A stretch of 64,000 nucleotides of DNA from Paenibacillus xylanilyticus (lineage in GTDB: Bacteria; Bacillota; Bacilli; Paenibacillales; Paenibacillaceae): positions 3,545,001-3,609,000 of the forward strand of contig NZ_CP044310.1 in the NCBI RefSeq assembly GCF_009664365.1, read 5' to 3'. Both the position numbers and the translations under genes were made by a program. Under the pieces are notes generated by a model. The model was not told the DNA's origin. It saw only the letters and a program-made list of their open reading frames with translations, and made no database searches. This document shows, one piece after another, positions 1 through 8,646 of the stretch. Position 1 is the stretch's first letter; each line of letters starts with the position of its first letter.

Positions 1-368
1 ACTTCGTTCAACGCCAGTGCTAGAAGGATGGGGACTGGAAAACCCACGACCAAACTGTAAAACGAAATATACAGTGTGTTTTTGATCAGGGTAGCGAACG
101 CCGGGTTTTGGAAAAGCAGTTCAAAATATTTGGTGCCTACCCACGGACTTCCCCAGATCCCCTTGATCACGTTGTAATCCTTGAAAGCGAGCACTGCATT
201 AACCATAGGCACATACTTGAAAATAATGAAGTACGCGACGGGAGGAATCATCAACAGATAGAGCTGCCAATGTCTCCTCCAGCTTCTGGACAAGGCCAGT
301 TTCATTGCAGACCGCCTGCCTTGTTTTACTACCGTTTTGCCATTCGAGATTGTTGTTCTCAGAGTCAT
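1..368 (-). CDS. ABC sugar transporter permease, LplB type (partial)
   Basis: About 122 N-terminal residues of an inner-membrane permease of a CUT1-type carbohydrate importer; the gene runs off the left edge of the window. A basic cytoplasmic N-terminus leads into a first membrane segment around residues 38-55 (LLMIPPVAYFIIFKYVPM), the usual opening of the LplB/YtcP family, and a second begins near residue 100 (NTLYISFYSLVVGFP). The family moves oligosaccharides together with an extracellular lipoprotein and a partner permease, presumably encoded further left. The ATG at 368 has no convincing ribosome binding site, so the start is uncertain; an internal ATG about 20 codons later is an alternative. 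It lies 219 bp downstream of the AraC-type regulator on the same strand and a cre-like site precedes it. The exact sugar cannot be told. Confidence 0.85.
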   Translation of the reverse strand, partial: MTLRTTISNGKTVVKQGRRSAMKLALSRSWRRHWQLYLLMIPPVAYFIIFKYVPMVNAVLAFKDYNVIKGIWGSPWVGTKYFELLFQNPAFATLIKNTLYISFYSLVVGFPVPILLALALNE

Positions 369-408
369 CCCCCCAGGAGGTAGCCTATTGATTAAGGCCC
401 TCTTTTTT

Positions 409-422
409 TGATAGCGCTTTCT
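409..422 (-). promoter_or_regulatory. cre-like site upstream of truncated permease
   Basis: Read on the minus strand the site is AGAAAGCGCTATCA, matching the CcpA consensus TGNAANCGNTNNCA at every fixed position but the first. It sits 9 bp downstream of a possible -10 (TATGAT, 431-436), so bound CcpA would cover the presumed transcription start. Carbon catabolite repression of the sugar importer is inferred. Confidence 0.45.
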
Positions 423-587
423 TGTTCGTAATCATAAGAGGGTTTCCTCAGTCACGTAAAGGTACACTTTACTCAATGAGGTACGATTCAAGGACAACAA
501 GGCCGAGAAGCCTGATATAGCTTTAATTTTGCAGTGATTTTTTTGATGTTTCTGGTTGGATTGATCATCATGATTGTCCCAGCTTCA

Positions 588-2906
588 TTACATTTCATTC
601 TCCATCTGGCGAAATGAACTAGGCAAAACCCCACGGACTCGCTTGAAGGCTCTCCGGAATGAATGCGCGCTGTTGTATCCGGTGGTCAGAGCAATCTCAT
701 CGATCGTTCGCTCAGTCTCACGGAGCAATTCAGCAGCTTTGTTAATTCGCACCTTCTCCACATAGTCGGAAAGGTTCTCTCCGGTATACTCCTTGAATAA
801 CTGCGAGATATATTTTTCCGGCTTACCCATTTGTTCTGCAATGCGATATACCGTTAAGGTTGCATCGGCATAGCGTTCCTGAATGTAAGCCATCGTTTCG
901 TTAACAATTTCAGCATGTAAATTGGATTTTTTGCGTTGTATGTCCAGACATACGTCTTTTGCCAGTTGATGAAACTTGTCCCGGAGTACGGTAACACTGT
1001 CCGTTGCCTGAATAGCCGCAATCCGGTTCTTAAACTCATCGACAAGCGCTTCGTCCAGCATGATCTTGGGTTCCAGCTTCAGAAATGTTCCCTTCAATTC
1101 CACAACGAACTGCTGTGTCATGTCATAAGACAGCTCCCGCTCGGTAAAATTGCGGTGGAACAACTGATCCAGAACCCGATCCGATTCTTCCATTTCACCC
1201 GCCTTCAGCGTATTGAGCAGACGCTGTTCGGACTCCATCGGATAGTAATACAATTCGGTTTCCTTGACGGTGTCCTCGAATCTCACCAGATGCTCTGTTC
1301 CCATATGAATGGCATATTCCAATGCTTGTCTGGCCTCGTTAAATGAACGGCCAACATCATTCCACACCTCATAAGAAGCACCCATTCCAACAGTGGTCGA
1401 CACCCGGTATTCCCCGTAAACTGCATCCATCCGTTTGCTCAGTTCGGAAACCGTTGTGTGCATGGCTATATCCGAGGGTTCAACAGTAAGCGGTTGTATA
1501 AAAGCAATCTGATCTGTTCCCCAGTCGGTTATCAATACCTCTGAATTCCATGCCGTCAAGGCTTCATGCACAATAAGCCTGGCGACGCTTAGTTCTTGAA
1601 TAATTTCTTCGCTATCCGGACTTCCATAACCGTCTACCTTCACTATTCCTACAACCCCTCGGCTCGTATGAAGAGGTATATCGGTCTGGGAAGAGAGCGC
1701 CTCCAACTCGGGGATGGTGTAAAACTCACCTGTCAGCAGACGTTTGATAAATCCATCCCGTAACATGGGAATCTGTTCGTTTAATGCATTCTTAAGTACA
1801 TGGTTATTGGTAATGAGGCTGGTGATATTGCTTGCCAAAAAATCATATTCGTTGCTTGTCTTTCCGGGCAGCCCTATATCCTGTTCCCGGAAGACCGACA
1901 GAAGCCGGTGAATCGGTGCGCTGTGTCGGTAAGCCAGCATTAGCCCAATCAATAATCCAATACCAAGTGTTGCTAGCGTAAACGTTAAGGTAACCTGCTT
2001 GATCTGATCGGCCTTTACCATAAGCGCACCTTCGGGGATGCCAGCCATGTAATTCCAGCCATTTTGATTGGAGTGAATGGAAATAAGTAGCCGCCCGTCG
2101 TCCATAGGCATCACTTCATCGTTCTTGTTAGCGGGCATACCTTTCAAGTTTTCCGCCTCGGCTTCATCTATACCACGCGAAAAAATAATATCCCCATTCG
2201 AATCTGTCACCAATGTCCACCCCCCATATTGCTCCACAATATGTTGAGTCAAACTCGCCATCTGATTCTCATCAATCATGACGCCAATGGTAGCCTGCGG
2301 CTTGTTGAAGCTGTTCAAAGGAAGCGACTGAAGAAACGTGATAGCTGGAGCGTCCTCAAACACACCACTGAGAATCTCCTTCTTATAATTTTGTAGGGGA
2401 ATAATTTCGTTTAAATGAGGCTTTTTTAATACATTCTCTTTCCACTCTGCAAACGTGATGCCTTCCAGGCGGTTGGCAGCAAAATAATGCTCAGGTCGGT
2501 AGTAAACCGTCGTAGGCGTAATAATGACATTATAGTTGGGGATATAGATGAAAAAACGAGACAAATAATCATTCGTACTGCTGTACATGGACAGGCTGCG
2601 CTGCATGCGGCTCAAACCATAGACATTATTAACGTCATGCGGCTTGGGATCAGCTATTAGACGGTTTAAATCCTGGTTAATGGCCAGTTGTCTCGTGAAA
2701 TCCTCAACCAGCATCAGATTTCGTTCAATAATCTCCTTGCTCAGGTTGAGCGATTTGAGGCTGTTCTCAATCGAGCTGGTCCTCGCTGCTTCAATGGATG
2801 TTCGATAGGAAGCATATCCGGCAATTTGAGGAATCATGAGAACAATAAGATACGAAATCATGAATTTGCGAAACAAAGGCGAGAATTTGGACCATAAGCG
2901 CTGCAT
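588..2906 (-). CDS. Membrane-bound AraC-family regulator with extracellular sensor
   Basis: A 772-residue one-component regulator of the type common beside Paenibacillus sugar importers. A transmembrane helix lies near residues 15-35 (FMISYLIVLMIPQIAGY), followed by about 260 extracellular residues resembling a dCache sensor, a second helix near 300-325 (FTLATLGIGLLIGLMLAY), a cytoplasmic linker and a C-terminal double helix-turn-helix AraC domain over the last 100 residues (YISQLFKEYTGENLSDYV, then IDEIALTTGYNSAHSFRRAF). It probably senses an extracellular saccharide or binding protein and activates the downstream importer. The start at 2906 is chosen because AAGGGGG stands 6 bp before it; an upstream in-frame ATG would add 44 residues lacking family character. 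A cre-like site lies just upstream. Confidence 0.9.
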   Translation of the reverse strand: MQRLWSKFSPLFRKFMISYLIVLMIPQIAGYASYRTSIEAARTSSIENSLKSLNLSKEIIERNLMLVEDFTRQLAINQDLNRLIADPKPHDVNNVYGLSRMQRSLSMYSSTNDYLSRFFIYIPNYNVIITPTTVYYRPEHYFAANRLEGITFAEWKENVLKKPHLNEIIPLQNYKKEILSGVFEDAPAITFLQSLPLNSFNKPQATIGVMIDENQMASLTQHIVEQYGGWTLVTDSNGDIIFSRGIDEAEAENLKGMPANKNDEVMPMDDGRLLISIHSNQNGWNYMAGIPEGALMVKADQIKQVTLTFTLATLGIGLLIGLMLAYRHSAPIHRLLSVFREQDIGLPGKTSNEYDFLASNITSLITNNHVLKNALNEQIPMLRDGFIKRLLTGEFYTIPELEALSSQTDIPLHTSRGVVGIVKVDGYGSPDSEEIIQELSVARLIVHEALTAWNSEVLITDWGTDQIAFIQPLTVEPSDIAMHTTVSELSKRMDAVYGEYRVSTTVGMGASYEVWNDVGRSFNEARQALEYAIHMGTEHLVRFEDTVKETELYYYPMESEQRLLNTLKAGEMEESDRVLDQLFHRNFTERELSYDMTQQFVVELKGTFLKLEPKIMLDEALVDEFKNRIAAIQATDSVTVLRDKFHQLAKDVCLDIQRKKSNLHAEIVNETMAYIQERYADATLTVYRIAEQMGKPEKYISQLFKEYTGENLSDYVEKVRINKAAELLRETERTIDEIALTTGYNSAHSFRRAFKRVRGVLPSSFRQMENEM

Positions 2907-3154
2907 ATGTACCCCCTTCTTTCGTAAGCGTTTACAAAACTGTTTTGTTAATGATACACCTATCATTTGCACAAGGTGAAGGTACAACTTCGGCTTTGGG
3001 GTACAAATCCTTAAATTCCTACCTACGGCCGAAATCATTCACTGAAATTCCTTGCTAATTCCAACCTGTTGGTTCGTTTTTAAACGATACTGCATTGTGT
3101 GGCGGTGTTTTGTTTCTCAGCTCTCACGCATTCAACCGACCTAAGCCATAACGA
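2907..3154. other. Intergenic region with cre-like site
   Basis: Non-coding upstream region of the AraC-type regulator. The minus strand holds TGTAAACGCTTACG at 2923-2936, which differs from the CcpA consensus TGNAANCGNTNNCA only in its last base and lies 17 bp before the start codon. That position would act as a roadblock rather than a promoter block. I could not assign a clear -35/-10 pair. Confidence 0.4.
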
Positions 3155-3179
3155 AAAGAGCCGATCAGCTCGATCGGCT
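3155..3179 (-). terminator. Terminator of Nudix gene
   Basis: Perfect 8-bp stem AGCCGATC/GATCGGCT (3159-3166 with 3172-3179) with a 5-base loop. On the minus strand it is followed by CTTTTCGTT. It lies about 50 bp past the Nudix stop codon. Confidence 0.7.
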
Positions 3180-3226
3180 GCCTCCTTGCTTTTTTAAGCA
3201 ATCATTTCCTTTAGCTTAGTCATGTA

Positions 3227-3697
3227 TCAAACAAACTCAATTAACTTCCTATCTATTTCTGCGATGTCACCAATCTCCGATGAACCATCCCAAAGAACAA
3301 TTGAAGAAGCTTCATCGTTTTCAACAAACTCATGAAGTTCGCACAGTTCCCCCATAAACAGAGCCCCATATTCTGTCCGTTCAGGTCCATGGAAACTTGG
3401 CTGAAGTTTAAACTTCATTAACCCTTTAAATTCAGCCGTGTCCATAGGTTGGTTGGTTTCCTCTAACAATTCTCGAATGACACATTGTTCAGCGGTCTCA
3501 CCAGGTTCAATCACACCTCCTGGCAGTTCCCAGTTGTTTCTCCACTTATTATGCATAAGGAGGAACTTCCCTTGGCACTTCACCACAATTAGGGCATGGG
3601 TTAGTGGAGCATCCAGCGTCATCGTAATGAGCTTTTCATACTTGATAGGATTAAATTCCAAAAATATGTTGCCTTTTGAATCCGTCATGATTGCCAT
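3227..3697 (-). CDS. Nudix hydrolase
   Basis: A 156-residue cytoplasmic Nudix-superfamily hydrolase. The Nudix box G-x5-E-x7-RE-x2-EE is intact at about residues 61-80 (ending RELLEE), with the usual hydrophobic residues and the motif WELPGG just before it. Such enzymes cleave nucleoside diphosphates linked to another group; the substrate cannot be read from sequence. The start at 3697 (MAIMTDSKG) is preferred because GGAGG lies 9 bp upstream; the ATG five codons earlier overlaps that ribosome binding site. The gene is monocistronic and its expression appears controlled by a leader peptide and attenuator at 3722-3932, which is unusual for a Nudix enzyme and hints at a stress- or drug-induced role. 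Confidence 0.9.
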   Translation of the reverse strand: MAIMTDSKGNIFLEFNPIKYEKLITMTLDAPLTHALIVVKCQGKFLLMHNKWRNNWELPGGVIEPGETAEQCVIRELLEETNQPMDTAEFKGLMKFKLQPSFHGPERTEYGALFMGELCELHEFVENDEASSIVLWDGSSEIGDIAEIDRKLIEFV

Positions 3698-3721
3698 GCA
3701 CACATCCTCCATTTCTGTTAT

Positions 3722-3831
3722 AAAAAAATAAAAAACGCGCCAGACCGAAGTCCTGCGCGTTGTATATCGCAGGATGGGAAGCGCGAATAGCGTTAACCCA
3801 TCCCTCTTTTTTCAAGGAACAGATTAACGCT
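3722..3831 (-). promoter_or_regulatory. Attenuator RNA: mutually exclusive stems and terminator
   Basis: On the minus-strand RNA I see four pairings. A:A' is AGCGTTAA/TTAACGCT (3824-3831 with 3789-3796, 8 bp perfect), arm A containing the leader stop codon. B:B' is GGATGGG/CCCATCC (3797-3803 with 3772-3778), B lying in the loop of A:A'. C:C' is CCTGCG/CGCAGG (3768-3773 with 3752-3757), sharing bases with B'. D is a terminator, CGCGCAGGAC-TTCG-GTCTGGCGCG (3750-3759 with 3736-3745), followed by T6-A-T7; its 5' arm overlaps C'. C:C' is therefore an antiterminator, B:B' an anti-antiterminator, and A:A' can hold B. The architecture is seen directly; function is inferred. Confidence 0.75.
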
Positions 3832-3874
3832 CTCCATGATGATGACGTTGTTTTAATTCTAAAATATACATCAT
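3824..3874 (-). CDS. 16-residue leader peptide of Nudix attenuator
   Basis: A short open frame encoding MMYILELKQRHHHGER, with AGGAG five bases before the first ATG and eight before the second. It starts about 22 bases after the predicted transcription start, and its stop codon lies inside arm A of the attenuator. Three consecutive CAT histidine codons after an arginine codon are the most likely pause site. A ribosome paused with Arg in the P site would end just short of arm A, while one reaching the stop codon would cover it. I do not recognise this peptide from known drug-resistance leaders. Too short to prove as coding, but the RBS, position and overlap with the RNA switch are coherent. 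Confidence 0.7.
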   Translation of the reverse strand: MMYILELKQRHHHGER

Positions 3875-3902
3875 CCATTCTCCTACTCACTGACGTATGG
3901 AA

Positions 3903-3932
3903 ATAATACCCACCATTGTGCTTTTGAGTCAA
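3903..3932 (-). promoter_or_regulatory. Promoter of leader-Nudix transcript
   Basis: Minus-strand TTGACT (3927-3932), an 18-bp spacer, then TATTAT (3903-3908). Both hexamers are within one or two bases of the vegetative sigma consensus. Transcription would start near 3896, giving a leader of about 200 nt before the Nudix gene. Confidence 0.75.
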
Positions 3933-4025
3933 GTATAAGTTTTGATAATCTAAATTTTCTTTACGATGACCCAAACATATGTTAGCTTTTATAACATTAC
4001 CATTACGAAAGCGAGTGGATTGAAG

Positions 4026-5705
4026 ATGGATCTCCAGCATTTATTGACTATCCCCATTCTATCCAAAGCAAAAGTTATCGCCGGGCATCACGGCCTCAAT
4101 CGCTTGGTACAATCCATTAACATTATGGATGCACCAGACATTGTACAATTCCTGAAACCAGGAGATATGCTGCTTACGAACGGCTATATACTGAAAGACC
4201 GCCCCGATGCTCATCTTGCATTCATTACGGATATGCATGCGATTGGATGTGCGGCACTTGCGATCAAGACACAGCGCTTCTCTTTTGAATTATCTCCGCA
4301 ACTGCTCGAGACAGCCGACAAGCTGGGGTTCCCGATTATCGAACTGTCCGAAATCGACAATACACTCGGTGAAATATTCCAGCATTCGATCAGCTCCATC
4401 CTTCAAAACAAAACTCATGAGCTCCACTACGCCTTGTCTATTCACAAGCAATTTTCCACGATGGTTATGCAAGGAAAAGGCATTCCATCTATTGTCGATA
4501 CGTTGTCCCAGCTGTTATCTTCACCTGTATTGCTTCTGGATTCGAAGAAGCAGATTACGGCAATCTCCCATCATGCACAACATATAGATCCCTATTCTCT
4601 CGCTGAGCCTATACTGACATTTATACATGAGTACCCTTCCTTCCAGATTGCTTCCTCTATCTGCCTGCTTAATACCGATAAATATAGGCATATCGAGCTG
4701 CATCCCATCTTCACCGACCGGCACGAGGGCTATTTGATTGCGCTGTACGACAGCTCTGCAGCCTCGAAGCTCTCCAGTCTGGCGTTAGAGCAAGCCGTTA
4801 ATGTCATCGGTCTCGAATTAACCAAGAAACAGGCGGTCAAGGAGCGTTCACGCCGGTACAAGAATGAATATTTCTCCGATCTCATTCAGGGTTTCTTTCG
4901 TTCTGAACAAGAGGCGCTCCATCGCGGCAAAAAATACGGACTGAAGGCACAAGAGAGTTCGGTTCTCATCCTTGCCAAGATGGACGAATCTCTAGCGGCC
5001 AGGCCTAATCCGAACCTTGCTCCTATCAAGGAAGAGCGATACATCTCGGAACGAGACGCTTATTATGAGCTGATTAAACAGGCGTTCGCCAGACTGAATC
5101 TCACCTTCGTCATGTTTACGAAGAACGATCAGTTCGGCATTCTCGTTTTTTTGGGTGAGTCGTCTTGGGATGAACAAACGGTTGTCCAGCAGCTTGAGAA
5201 ATTAGCGAGTAATCTGTATACGGATTCGCAGCTCAGCGTTTCATTCGGAATAGGCAACCCCTACACAAACGTATTGGATATCGGACTCTCCTATAAAGAG
5301 GCAGTTAAGGCACTCCAATCCGGCTATCAGCTGAAAAAGACCCGCTTCGTTCATTCCTATCAAACCATGGATATAAGCCGGTTGCTGCGCATGATTCCTT
5401 ATGATGAGATTCTCCAGTTTCATCAAGAAACCTTCAAACCCTTCGCCGGACGGGATTCAAACGAACGCAGTGAACTTATGAAAACCTTGTCCTCCTTCTA
5501 TGAGAATCATTGCCAAATCGGCGATACAGCCAAAGAGTTGTACGTCCATCGCAATACGGTTATCTATAGGCTGGAGAAATGTGAGAAACTGACCGGCAGG
5601 AACATTAAGGACCCGATGGAAAGTCTGCGCTTTCGCCTCGCCTTTGCACTTGAATCAGTGTTGAATGCTAACCCATCCCCTAACGAAGCTCCCCATACAT
5701 TTTGA
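4026..5705 (+). CDS. PucR-family transcriptional regulator
   Basis: A 559-residue regulator. Residues 1-125 are the PucR ligand-sensing domain (MDLQHLLTIPIL, then PGDMLLTNGYIL), the middle holds a degenerate GGDEF-like CdaR region, and residues about 490-550 carry the PucR C-terminal helix-turn-helix (ELYVHRNTVIYRLEKCEKLTG). Members control purine and ureide catabolism and related operons, usually as activators. ATG at 4026 is taken because family homology begins there; the frame is open 20 codons further upstream. It precedes the ABC-amidase-RidA operon on the same strand and is separated from it by a terminator and a strong promoter, so it is its likely regulator. It is divergent from the Nudix leader. 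Confidence 0.9.
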   Translation: MDLQHLLTIPILSKAKVIAGHHGLNRLVQSINIMDAPDIVQFLKPGDMLLTNGYILKDRPDAHLAFITDMHAIGCAALAIKTQRFSFELSPQLLETADKLGFPIIELSEIDNTLGEIFQHSISSILQNKTHELHYALSIHKQFSTMVMQGKGIPSIVDTLSQLLSSPVLLLDSKKQITAISHHAQHIDPYSLAEPILTFIHEYPSFQIASSICLLNTDKYRHIELHPIFTDRHEGYLIALYDSSAASKLSSLALEQAVNVIGLELTKKQAVKERSRRYKNEYFSDLIQGFFRSEQEALHRGKKYGLKAQESSVLILAKMDESLAARPNPNLAPIKEERYISERDAYYELIKQAFARLNLTFVMFTKNDQFGILVFLGESSWDEQTVVQQLEKLASNLYTDSQLSVSFGIGNPYTNVLDIGLSYKEAVKALQSGYQLKKTRFVHSYQTMDISRLLRMIPYDEILQFHQETFKPFAGRDSNERSELMKTLSSFYENHCQIGDTAKELYVHRNTVIYRLEKCEKLTGRNIKDPMESLRFRLAFALESVLNANPSPNEAPHTF

Positions 5706-5713
5706 ATGGATAG

Positions 5714-5750
5714 CGTGTCATTTATAATGACACGTTTATTTTTGTTTTTC
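5714..5750 (+). terminator. Terminator after pucR-type gene
   Basis: Perfect 9-bp stem CGTGTCATT/AATGACACG (5714-5722, 5726-5734) with a 3-base loop followed by TTTATTTTTGTTTTT, eight bases past the stop codon. Confidence 0.85.
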
Positions 5751-5817
5751 TCATTTCACTGTTCACTCTCTGTGCATTTTAACTGATTTAATTCTATTTT
5801 TATGTTTAACATGACTA

Positions 5818-5846
5818 ATGACAATTGATTCGACAATCTTTATGAT
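5818..5846 (+). promoter_or_regulatory. Promoter of ABC-amidase operon with repeated GACAAT
   Basis: ATGACA (5818-5823), 17-bp spacer, TATGAT (5841-5846). Within the -35 and spacer lie two GACAAT boxes 12 bp apart (5820-5825 and 5832-5837) and an inverted repeat ATTG-N6-CAAT (5824-5837). These are candidate binding sites for the adjacent PucR-type regulator; that role is inferred from position only. Confidence 0.6.
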
Positions 5847-5927
5847 AAGAATACATCCAATGATGTTATATTAACTAACACAAAAAAAGAATCATTCATC
5901 AACGCTGGAGGAAAGGGGCTGCCCATT

Positions 5928-6704
5928 ATGGCTATTCAAATACAAAGCGTCTCCAAATCATTCGTCAATGCAAACGGAGAAGATATTCAGGTACTGGCTG
6001 AGGTTTCAATGCAAATTAAGAAGCAGGAGTTCTTCAGTATCGTTGGGCCGAGCGGATGCGGCAAGAGCACCATTTTCAATATTATTGCGGGTCTGCTCCA
6101 GCCAACGAACGGCAAGGTTATCGTCTGCGGTCAAGAGATCGATCAGACAACCGGACATGTCGGCTATATGATGCAAAAAGATCTTCTGCTTCCTTGGAGG
6201 AGCATTCTGGACAATGTCACGCTAGGCTTGGAAGTGAAAGGCATGCCCAAAAAGGATCGCGACGGTATTGCCATGGATTATCTGGATCGTTACGGCCTGG
6301 CTTCATTCGCCGGTGCCTATCCCTCCACATTGTCCGGGGGAATGCGCCAGCGTGTAGCCCTTATACGTACTCTCGTTACCCAGCCGGATATTATATTACT
6401 GGATGAGCCCTTCTCCGCACTGGATTATCAGACCAGACTCATTCTGGAAGACGAAATCTTATCTATCCTGAAATCCGAAGGCAAGACCGGAGTTCTTATC
6501 ACTCATGACATCGAGGAAGCGATCGCCATCTCCGACCGCATCGCTGTCATGAGCAAAAGACCCACAACAGTGAAGCAAGTGTATGACATCGGTCTCGCTT
6601 CGCAGTACGGTTCAGCACTAAAAGCCCGTTCCGACCCCAAGTTCAAGCAGTATTTTGAATCAATCTGGTCGGAGCTCGATATTCAAATGGGGAGGATCAG
6701 CTAA
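5928..6704 (+). CDS. ABC transporter ATPase, TauB/SsuB type
   Basis: A 258-residue ATP-binding subunit of a nitrate/sulfonate/taurine-type importer, acting on the cytoplasmic face of the membrane. The Walker A motif GPSGCGKST is near residue 45, the Q-loop region MMQKDLLLPWRSI follows, then the signature LSGGMRQRVAL, Walker B IILLDEPFSALD and the switch histidine in LITHDIEEA. The gene has an extended GGAGGAAAGGGG ribosome binding site and opens a five-gene operon; its stop codon overlaps the permease start by one base (TAATG). The partner binding protein suggests a small nitrogen-containing substrate rather than a sugar. Confidence 0.93.
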   Translation: MAIQIQSVSKSFVNANGEDIQVLAEVSMQIKKQEFFSIVGPSGCGKSTIFNIIAGLLQPTNGKVIVCGQEIDQTTGHVGYMMQKDLLLPWRSILDNVTLGLEVKGMPKKDRDGIAMDYLDRYGLASFAGAYPSTLSGGMRQRVALIRTLVTQPDIILLDEPFSALDYQTRLILEDEILSILKSEGKTGVLITHDIEEAIAISDRIAVMSKRPTTVKQVYDIGLASQYGSALKARSDPKFKQYFESIWSELDIQMGRIS

Positions 6705-7576
6705 TGAAGAGTACATCACCTGAAATGTCCCTAACGAAGGACCATACTGGGGTTGCGAAAAATAAAACCAAACGCAAACAATCGCCTTTCACCAAAGAAT
6801 GGACGATGACGATGATATGGCGGTTCATTATTGTTTCAATCATCCTGGTGATATGGGAAGCAGCAGTCCACCTTAAGCTGATAAACGGTTTCCTGATGGG
6901 ATCGCCGAGTGCCATTCTTGATGCGGCTATCACCATGTTCAGCTCAGGTCAACTTTTTACAGATGTTCTAGCCACGGTTAATGCTACCATTATCGGATTT
7001 GTGGCGGGAAGTCTATTTGGCTCTTTGGCAGGACTACTCATGTGGTACTCCAAGACCGTCGCCAGGGTGCTTGATCCGTTTATTGTAGCGCTGAACGGCA
7101 TCCCGAAGATTGCTCTAGCTCCCATGATTATCATCTGGTTCGGTTCAGGCATCTTTTCCAAGATTGTTCTTGCCTCTGTGGCAACGTTTATTGTAGCGCT
7201 GTTATCCGCTTACCAAGCGACTCACCAAATTGATGAGTCCCAGATTAATCTCATGAAATCCTTCGGAGCGAAGAAATCACAAATTTTCCGCAAAATTATT
7301 ATTCCCTCCTCTCTGCCATGGATTATCTCCGCCTTCCGTATCAATATTGGATTGGCACTCGTGTCTGTCGTTGGCGGAGAATTCATTTCTTCAGACAAAG
7401 GCCTCGGCCATATGGTATTTGTCGAAGGCAACCTGTTCAACCTTCCGGCTGTGTGGGTCGGTGTGTTCATGCTTATGCTGGTTGCCATGCTGCTCTACAC
7501 CTGTGTCAGTTATATCGAGTCACGCCTCCTTCCATGGAATGACAATAAAAACAGCAGCAAGTCCACCTCCGTATAA
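6704..7576 (+). CDS. ABC transporter permease, TauC/SsuC type
   Basis: A 290-residue inner-membrane permease with a basic cytoplasmic N-terminus of about 40 residues and roughly six hydrophobic helices (for example FIIVSIILVIWEAAVHL and MLMLVAMLLYTCVSYI). The ATPase-contact loop is recognisable near residues 185-205 (MKSFGAKKSQIFRKIIIP). It pairs with the ATPase whose gene it overlaps and with the lipoprotein encoded 33 bp downstream. Substrate class is inferred from the enzymes in the operon, which point to an amide or ureide. Confidence 0.92.
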   Translation: MKSTSPEMSLTKDHTGVAKNKTKRKQSPFTKEWTMTMIWRFIIVSIILVIWEAAVHLKLINGFLMGSPSAILDAAITMFSSGQLFTDVLATVNATIIGFVAGSLFGSLAGLLMWYSKTVARVLDPFIVALNGIPKIALAPMIIIWFGSGIFSKIVLASVATFIVALLSAYQATHQIDESQINLMKSFGAKKSQIFRKIIIPSSLPWIISAFRINIGLALVSVVGGEFISSDKGLGHMVFVEGNLFNLPAVWVGVFMLMLVAMLLYTCVSYIESRLLPWNDNKNSSKSTSV

Positions 7577-7609
7577 ACAACTTACACCATAAAAGGAGCC
7601 TGATGACCA

Positions 7610-8635
7610 ATGCGTATTTTCAAAAAGATAGCTATTCTATCAACGATGACCCTTTTATTGACTGCACTACTCAGTGCATGTGGAAGCAATGCGAAGTCTG
7701 TAAATGGAACAGACACTATGGCGAGCGGAGGGCAAGAAGATACCAAAGTGGATACGATCATGGTTTCCGAGGTGTATCACAACCTGCTCTACCTTCCACT
7801 GTATGTAGCAAACAATCAAGGATTCCTAGAGCAGAATCGTATTGAGCTATCCTCGATCCGCGCTGCCGGAAGTGGGCCAACTGCCTTGTCTTCGGTCATT
7901 TCAGGCGAATCTGCCTTCTCCTTTCATGGTCCTGAGCATGTCGCATTCGCTAATGCAAAAGGTGGAGATGCTCGCTCACTGGTCCTTCTATCGGGCAGCG
8001 CTCCTGTATGGGCGGTTGCGCGTGAAGGTGTATCCGTGAGCTCGCCAGAGGACTTTAAAGGCAAAACCATCGTTGTCGGCTTGGCACCCACAAGTTCCAA
8101 CAGCTTAATGCGAAAGCTGTTCGAAGACAATAACATTGATATCGACAAGGATGTCACGATCACGGAGGTTCAGAATGGCTCCGAACTTGGTGCCGTATTA
8201 GCCGGCAAAGCTGACATTGCATTCGTTTATGAGCCTCAGCTTGATCAAGGAATTGCTGAGGGACTGCACATTGTCCATGATTTTACGAAGGATTATCCTG
8301 ACTTTGCTTTTGCAACAATGAACACAACCACAAGCTTCATGGAGAAAAATCCGGATCTCACCCAGCGCTTCGTCACCTCTATAGAGCAAGCATTGGACTA
8401 CATTCACTCGAATCCTGAGGGTGCCAAGGCAGTCGCGGTGAAGGAATTCCCGAATCTGGACAAGAAAGTCGTGGAGCAAGCCGTACAACGCATGATTGAC
8501 AGTAAGGTATACCCCGCTGACGGGCATATCAATGAATCAGCCTTTGAGGCCGCGATCGGTATGCAGCGCTTCATTGGCAATCTGAAGGAAGGCCTCGCTT
8601 ACGAGGATATTATCGATGCAAGCTTCACCAAATAG
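7610..8635 (+). CDS. ABC substrate-binding lipoprotein, NMT1/THI5-like
   Basis: A 341-residue extracellular lipoprotein. A signal peptide with a lipobox LLSAC ends at about residue 24, followed by a low-complexity linker. The mature part has the NMT1/THI5/TauA fold signature, with a tract reading VYHNLLYLPLYVANNQGFL and a region resembling GKTIVVGLAPTSSNSLMRKLF. Proteins of this family bind pyrimidine precursors, taurine, nitrate or similar small molecules. ATG at 7610 is chosen because the lipoprotein signal begins there and AAGGAG lies upstream; another ATG seven bases earlier is in a different frame. It is third in the operon. Confidence 0.92.
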   Translation: MRIFKKIAILSTMTLLLTALLSACGSNAKSVNGTDTMASGGQEDTKVDTIMVSEVYHNLLYLPLYVANNQGFLEQNRIELSSIRAAGSGPTALSSVISGESAFSFHGPEHVAFANAKGGDARSLVLLSGSAPVWAVAREGVSVSSPEDFKGKTIVVGLAPTSSNSLMRKLFEDNNIDIDKDVTITEVQNGSELGAVLAGKADIAFVYEPQLDQGIAEGLHIVHDFTKDYPDFAFATMNTTTSFMEKNPDLTQRFVTSIEQALDYIHSNPEGAKAVAVKEFPNLDKKVVEQAVQRMIDSKVYPADGHINESAFEAAIGMQRFIGNLKEGLAYEDIIDASFTK

Positions 8636-8646
8636 AGAGAGAAAGG

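Noticed and set aside
3722..3831. T-box riboswitch before the Nudix gene
   Set aside because: A GAGGGATGGG segment before a terminator looks superficially like a T-box, but the conserved T-box sequence and specifier stem are missing and a translated leader is present.
3651..4040. 129-residue minus-strand open frame across the Nudix leader
   Set aside because: It overlaps the terminator, leader peptide and promoter, has no RBS, and its translation resembles no protein; the RNA-switch reading explains the region better.
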